From Chara braunii (taxonomy: Eukaryota; Streptophyta; Charophyceae; Charales; Characeae): a stretch of DNA of 23,957 bases. Below the pieces are notes generated by a model, which did not search any database, was not told the origin of the DNA, and saw nothing but the letters and a program-made list of their open reading frames with translations. This document shows positions 20,212 to 23,957 of the stretch, one piece after another; within the stretch, counting starts at the first letter, position 1, and each line of letters starts with the position of its first letter. The translations under genes were made by a program, and so were the position numbers. Where the stretch lies: assembly GCA_003427395.1 (NCBI GenBank), contig BFEA01000078.1, positions 1,852,530 to 1,876,486 on the forward strand, read 5' to 3'.

Positions 20212-20230
20212 CGTTTCTCCGCTGATGCAG
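20212..20230 (+). promoter_or_regulatory. Splice-acceptor-like site before gene C
   Basis: acgtttctccgctgatgcag ends at 20230, followed by a and the ATG at 20232. CTGAT in front of the AG matches a close branch-point-like word that also occurs before gene D. Confidence 0.6.
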
Positions 20231-20231
20231 A

Positions 20232-21143
20232 ATGGATATCGGGACTTCGTCGCAGAGTAGGAAGTCCTCAGCGCCGGATGTCGATCTAATCATTTTGTCG
20301 AAGAACATTTGGGAAGACATTGGACGCTTTGGTTTGGACCGTGACTACCTGCACCTCGAAGATGATGTTGCCCCGGACGGGGAAATCCCTTCGTGGCAAA
20401 GTGCGGAAGAAGCACAACTTCGAATTTGCCGTGATGTAGGGTCGAACTTTTGACATCTGTACACTCTAATGAAGGATGTACAGGCATACCCTATCAGGTT
20501 GGAGTCACTTCTGAAGAGGGAACCCCTTGAAGAGGAACCCGTCCAAACTTCTAAGATGGTTGAAGCATGGCACATTTTATGTGAGAAACTTAAGTGGGCG
20601 TCGTTGCACAAGTTGCATCAAAAACTGTGTGCCTGATTTTGCCTCGGCCAACCGACGAAGTCGGCGCCGGTGATCATAGACAACTTTGGTCGAGCGAGGG
20701 TGTGTAATCGAGGCACCACCGTCGTGACGCTCTTCACTGCCGTGAAAGTGGACGGTCGACGAATGAGAGCTCTTTTTCTCGCAAGGGAGGAATTTCACAG
20801 TGTCAAGTTCACTTCTTTTCAAGCGTTTCACACATCCGGCCCTACTGGTTCCCTTGCACGGTTCAAAAACAGGCTTGCCATAAATCAAACACTGAAAGAT
20901 TAGCTGCATTTGCGAGTCGACTGTTTGGTGCGCCAACAACTTCATTACCTCTTCGATAGCTGCGACGAAATAAATTTCACAGTCGAACGTAGGGACAACG
21001 AATTGCGATTTGCTTACCGCCATCTGGATTATTCAGCCTCTGGACCTCAGGAAGTGACTTTGCGCAACGGGAAGACGAGATATGTGTGCCCTGCCCTTAC
21101 TGCGATCCTGGACATATCTACATCTTCACTAGCGGCGTTCTGA
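20232..21143 (+). pseudogene. Gene C: unknown protein, paralogue of gene B, with in-frame stops
   Basis: A single frame runs from the ATG to a TGA at 21141, 303 codons, with stops at 20451 (TGA), 20634 (TGA) and 20901 (TAG). The start MDIGTSSQSRKSSAP is basic and Ser-rich. Conserved blocks shared with gene B cover the whole length, with one 8-codon length difference. The stop at 20451 aligns with Trp at 19105 in gene B, and the one at 20634 with Trp at 19264. The one at 20901 aligns with a Glu (GAG) in gene B, a transversion. The C-terminus extends about 15 residues beyond gene B. The function is unknown. Conservation of the pair inside one element suggests a structural or accessory role, possibly as a heterodimer. 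Confidence 0.6.
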
Positions 21144-21165
21144 ATTAGTTGCTTCATCTTCTCTC

Positions 21166-21187
21166 TAGTGCGAATAGACTCGCACTA
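21166..21187. repeat. 22-bp palindrome between genes C and D
   Basis: TAGTGCGA, spacer ATAGAC, TCGCACTA: the outermost base changed on both arms together, so the symmetry is kept. This compensatory change argues for selection on the palindrome itself. A diverged copy (AATTACGA, GTTCAT, TCGCACTT) is at 21291-21312. Confidence 0.85.
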
Positions 21188-21377
21188 TACTTACAGCCCG
21201 TTGAATTTCATGCTCGCCTCCTTACTTATCTCTCGTTCATCATGCCCCCTCCCCTTCGGTATACCCCGTTGCATGACAAACTGTCTATCTAATTACGAGT
21301 TCATTCGCACTTTGCCAACATCAGACGGTCTCAACTTCGCCGTTTACCAGCCTCTCCGTATATGACAAGGGCGTTGT

Positions 21378-21394
21378 TCTTTTTTCTGATGCAG
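21378..21394 (+). promoter_or_regulatory. Splice-acceptor-like site before gene D
   Basis: ttcttttttctgatgcag ends at 21394, followed by g and the ATG at 21396. The last 9 bases (ctgatgcag) are identical to those before gene C. Confidence 0.6.
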
Positions 21395-21395
21395 G

Positions 21396-22073
21396 ATGTC
21401 GTCTGGAAGTTTCAGTGGGGCGGTCGTTGTCAGAGATCTCGGCTACTGCGAAAGTCTGTGAAGTGCAGTTGTCGCCGCAGATGAGAACATTTATGGTTTG
21501 AAGTTGTTTGGCAACATTGGGCTTCCCAGATACCGCTACCTTCCGGTCCCCGAAGACGTTGGCGCTCGTGTCCAGCCGTTTGTTTCGCCCTTGCCTACCC
21601 CAGCTTTTCAGTACATTGTGATGGTCAAGCTACGCGACAGGCCCGTCTTCAGAATTGATTTCTACATTGCGTCCGAAGGGGAGTTGAGAAGCTGTTTGTA
21701 TTATTCGTACGTAACCAGCACATCTTTCGATAGAATGCCAGAAGGTTGTGAGCCTGCCATTACGTTTCTCTTATCGATCTTCATCATGCATATAGCCTTG
21801 TGCTTGGATGAAGAATTATTCTTTATATCCGGCGTGAGAGAAGATGATGATAGTCCCCCGTTCTGGGGAGACCGTTGTCCATTCCAAATCCATCACTGGA
21901 GCAATTTCAATCAAGTTTTAAGAGATTTACTCATGCGGGACTTGCTGAATATATAAGCAGATCTTGAGGCCCGAATTCCCGAACCAAGTCCTTTTAATCG
22001 AGTTCAAGATAGACGAGCGCAACGACGACGATCGCGGGAGGCTACTCGAAGACTGAACATGCTGCTACCATGA
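21396..22073 (+). pseudogene. Gene D: unknown protein, frame interrupted by stops
   Basis: The frame from ATG 21396 has a TGA at 21459 (codon 22), then is open to a TAA at 21954 and stays plausible to a TGA at 22071, 225 codons in all. The middle part has VMVKLRDRPVFRIDFYIASE, a hydrophobic stretch FLLSIFIMHIALCLDEELFF near residue 125-145 that is too polar at its end for a clear membrane segment, then FWGDRCPFQIHHWSNFNQ. After the TAA the frame continues RIPEPSPFNRVQDRRAQRRR, a strongly basic tail. I do not recognise the family. It may share ancestry with neither B nor C. It is the last gene before the right TIR. Confidence 0.5.
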
Positions 22074-22540
22074 AGATCGTACTATCTCTTCTCACCAACT
22101 CTTCTCACCCGACGCATGCTACGAAGATACTCATCGCCTCAGGGTATTCGGATTCTATATGTGAATATACTCCCATTTATCACCTCACCCTTTTGCAGTG
22201 GGTCTGACCCTATCACAAGGTGTCCCGTTCTGGCTTGGATGAGCTTCTGTCTAGGACTTGTGTGGGCAGGTGAACATCGTGTCGGGTTCGGATGACCTTT
22301 TGTCTAATGCAGAACTTCGGCGCGAATCAGAGTTCGTGTGGTCTTCGGCTCGAATCAGCGTTCGTGTAGGTCTTCGACATGTTCGTATTAGAGGTTGGGT
22401 TTGTTTCATGTGTAATGTAAGACGTTTCGGCTTGTGGCGAAGAGGGGGAGTGATATAGACTGTACGGAAGCGTCTTCTGTAGAAAAGGGAATGTCATGTA
22501 GAGTACACGACGTGGGCTGGAATGATTTTTGCAATGGCTA
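22074..22540. other. Spacer with a fragment similar to the transposase 3' region
   Basis: No gene is supported. A 26-bp stretch, cacaaggtgtcccgttctgg at 22214 and flanking bases, is nearly identical to the coding sequence near 18381-18406 of the transposase (about 24 of 26 bases by eye). A second splice-acceptor-like tctaatgcag lies at about 22303-22312. A poor palindrome copy is at 22157-22178. Confidence 0.5.
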
Positions 22541-23897
22541 CATGTATCTTAGAACGTGTACTTCAATGATTTTTGGGAAGACTCCATGTACTTTGTGGAT
22601 TTTGGAAAGCTTCCGTGTACTTTGCAATTTTGTATTGATTTGTTTTTTGAAAACACTTTTGTGTACTTTGCAATTTGCCATTGAATGATTTTTTTGCATT
22701 GAATGATTTCTGGAAACTCTCCTTGTGGTCGACAACTTCACCTTTTAGAAAAGCACTAGGCAACTTGAAGGCGATGACAAGAGTTACTTATAAGAATGAA
22801 TATGTATCTTCTCTATACAAAGATTTGATGACATTTTCACCGGGAAATATATAAATGGCAAGCCAACGTCCATATTAAATCATCGCGCTGATGGTGTGCG
22901 CACCTGCTTCTCCATCGAAGTGCGAGTTCATTTTCACTTCTGGTGTGAACGACGAGCACCCTGCAACTGTTTCCCTCTCTCCTTTTCTTCAACTGCACCC
23001 TCTATCTAAGTGCGAGTTCATTTGCACTTTGAATGAATGCATCGCACTTTGCTTCAACTTGACCTTTGCGAAAACAACAGGCAATCTGCAAATGTTTCCC
23101 TCTCTCCTTCCCTCCCGACTTCCGCAAACGAACCGCTGGTAAGCACCTGCACATCACAAAACAAGAGCACGTCCCAATTGGAACATCGTCGGGTTCTTGC
23201 GATGTCGACTCCTGCATGATGACTACACTGAACAACGGCAAGATGACCGGTCCGCCTCTCCGATGTGGATCTAACGGTGGATTGCGTCAAATCTGCTCTC
23301 ATAGATCCAGACCGAGGATGGGGGCCGGTATCCGACCACAGTTTGCTTGTAAGGCATCACATGATGTGTCAGGATTACTGACATCCATAACTGCTTGATG
23401 AGCATCTAGTGCTACGCCAATAAGTTCCAAACACGATCGCAATTCATTGTCGGTTTCTCACGTCGTCGATTCCCACATGATGAGAACAATAAACAACGGC
23501 AGAATGGCAGGTCCCCCTCGCTGGAATGGATCTAACGGTGGATTGCGTCAAATCTGCTCTCAAAGATCCACACCGCATAGAAGGCCCTGCAATCAGCCGC
23601 TGCTTGCTGGTAAGCATCATATAATGTGTCCATACGATCGACATCGAAAACTGTTTGGTGAGCATCTAGTACTACGCCAAGCAGTTCTGCCGCAAGGTCC
23701 CCTAAGAATGCTTTTAGCACGAGAGACCTGAGACCGCCGACTGTTTGACACTTCTTGAAGGTGGTCATTTCAACCGATGCAGAGGGCTCATGGTCACTTC
23801 CATTGCTTGTATACGTGCCCGTGGGTGCTCGGCCTGGCATTCATGTAGTGTTGTTTGACACTTCCTTACGGTTCTCTGACGAATGCTGTTCAACTAG

Positions 23898-23900
<3 letters not shown>
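22540..23900 (-). repeat. Right terminal inverted repeat, composite
   Basis: Read leftward it matches the left TIR in order: outer end gctgttcaactagagt (23885-23900), AAGTGTCAAAC motifs (23743, 23853), two units of about 260 bp (markers near 23400 and 23660), the segment at 23120-23190, an AT-rich part (22760-22895) and the GCAAAGTACAC-rich part (22560-22760). It has two long units against three on the left and is shorter, so the ends have diverged by unit loss or gain. Palindrome copies lie at 22918-22939 and 23008-23029. Confidence 0.85.
22918..23029. repeat. Two palindrome copies in the right TIR
   Basis: AAGTGCGA, GTTCAT, TTTCACTT (22918-22939) and AAGTGCGA, GTTCAT, TTGCACTT (23008-23029). 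They lie close to the position of the left copy at 1566 when the TIRs are superposed. Confidence 0.8.

Positions 23901-23957
<57 letters not shown>
23899..23957. repeat. CT microsatellite at the right terminus
   Basis: A perfect CT repeat runs to the end of the window. It is the reverse complement of the left GA tract and follows the same terminal 16-bp sequence, so it belongs to the inverted repeat or grows from its end. Its true length is not visible. Confidence 0.95.

Noticed and set aside
1-23957. Polinton/Maverick or virus-like element
   Set aside because: A protease and long TIRs are present, but I see no B-family polymerase, retroviral-type integrase, packaging ATPase or capsid-like frame.
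1-23957. tRNA or rRNA genes
   Set aside because: I found no cloverleaf with the usual box A and B sequences and no rRNA-like stretch by eye.

Overview
This window looks like a nearly complete, large (about 23.5 kb) eukaryotic DNA-transposon-like element. The evidence for a eukaryote is long GA/CT, TA and other microsatellites, pyrimidine-rich 3' splice-site-like sequences just upstream of most start codons, a Ulp1-type cysteine protease, and a DDE-like transposase with a GHTHTDID motif. I cannot name the host. The two ends are long, imperfect, composite inverted repeats (left about 469-2545, right about 22540-23900). Each is bounded outside by a GA tract (left) or CT tract (right), mirrored rather than in the same direction.

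Layout: 1-204 is flanking or outer sequence, then a 265-bp GA tract. The left terminal inverted repeat (TIR) contains three units of about 274 bp and two units of about 329 bp. A leftward gene block (10869 down to 3349) holds one very large broken reading frame with a ParB-like motif, a possible permuted DNA-methyltransferase-like region and a repetitive disordered tail. It is followed by a small basic protein and a Ulp1 protease. A central non-coding region (about 10.9-15.5 kb) is full of palindromes, TA microsatellites, direct repeats and a degenerate CCATCGCTGCG array. A rightward gene block (15540 to 22073) holds a broken transposase, two tandem paralogues of unknown function (B and C) and a fourth unknown protein (D). 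The right TIR ends the element.

Almost every gene is split by stop codons or frame changes although its frame clearly continues. Paralogues B and C can be aligned codon by codon. Four of the stops fall where the other copy has TGG or CAA, in both directions, so each is one C-to-T or G-to-A transition away. This points to deamination-like decay, or less likely to some form of recoding.

The most striking unexplained signal is a dispersed palindrome of about 22 bp, AAGTGCGA-N6-TCGCACTT. It occurs more than 25 times in both TIRs, in the central region, between the rightward genes and inside coding sequence. It could be an operator or transposase site, a replication or transcription signal, or a tiny mobile hairpin. 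Together with the candidate ParB-like plus methyltransferase-like protein, it makes the element worth study as a transposon that may carry its own DNA-binding and DNA-modifying system.
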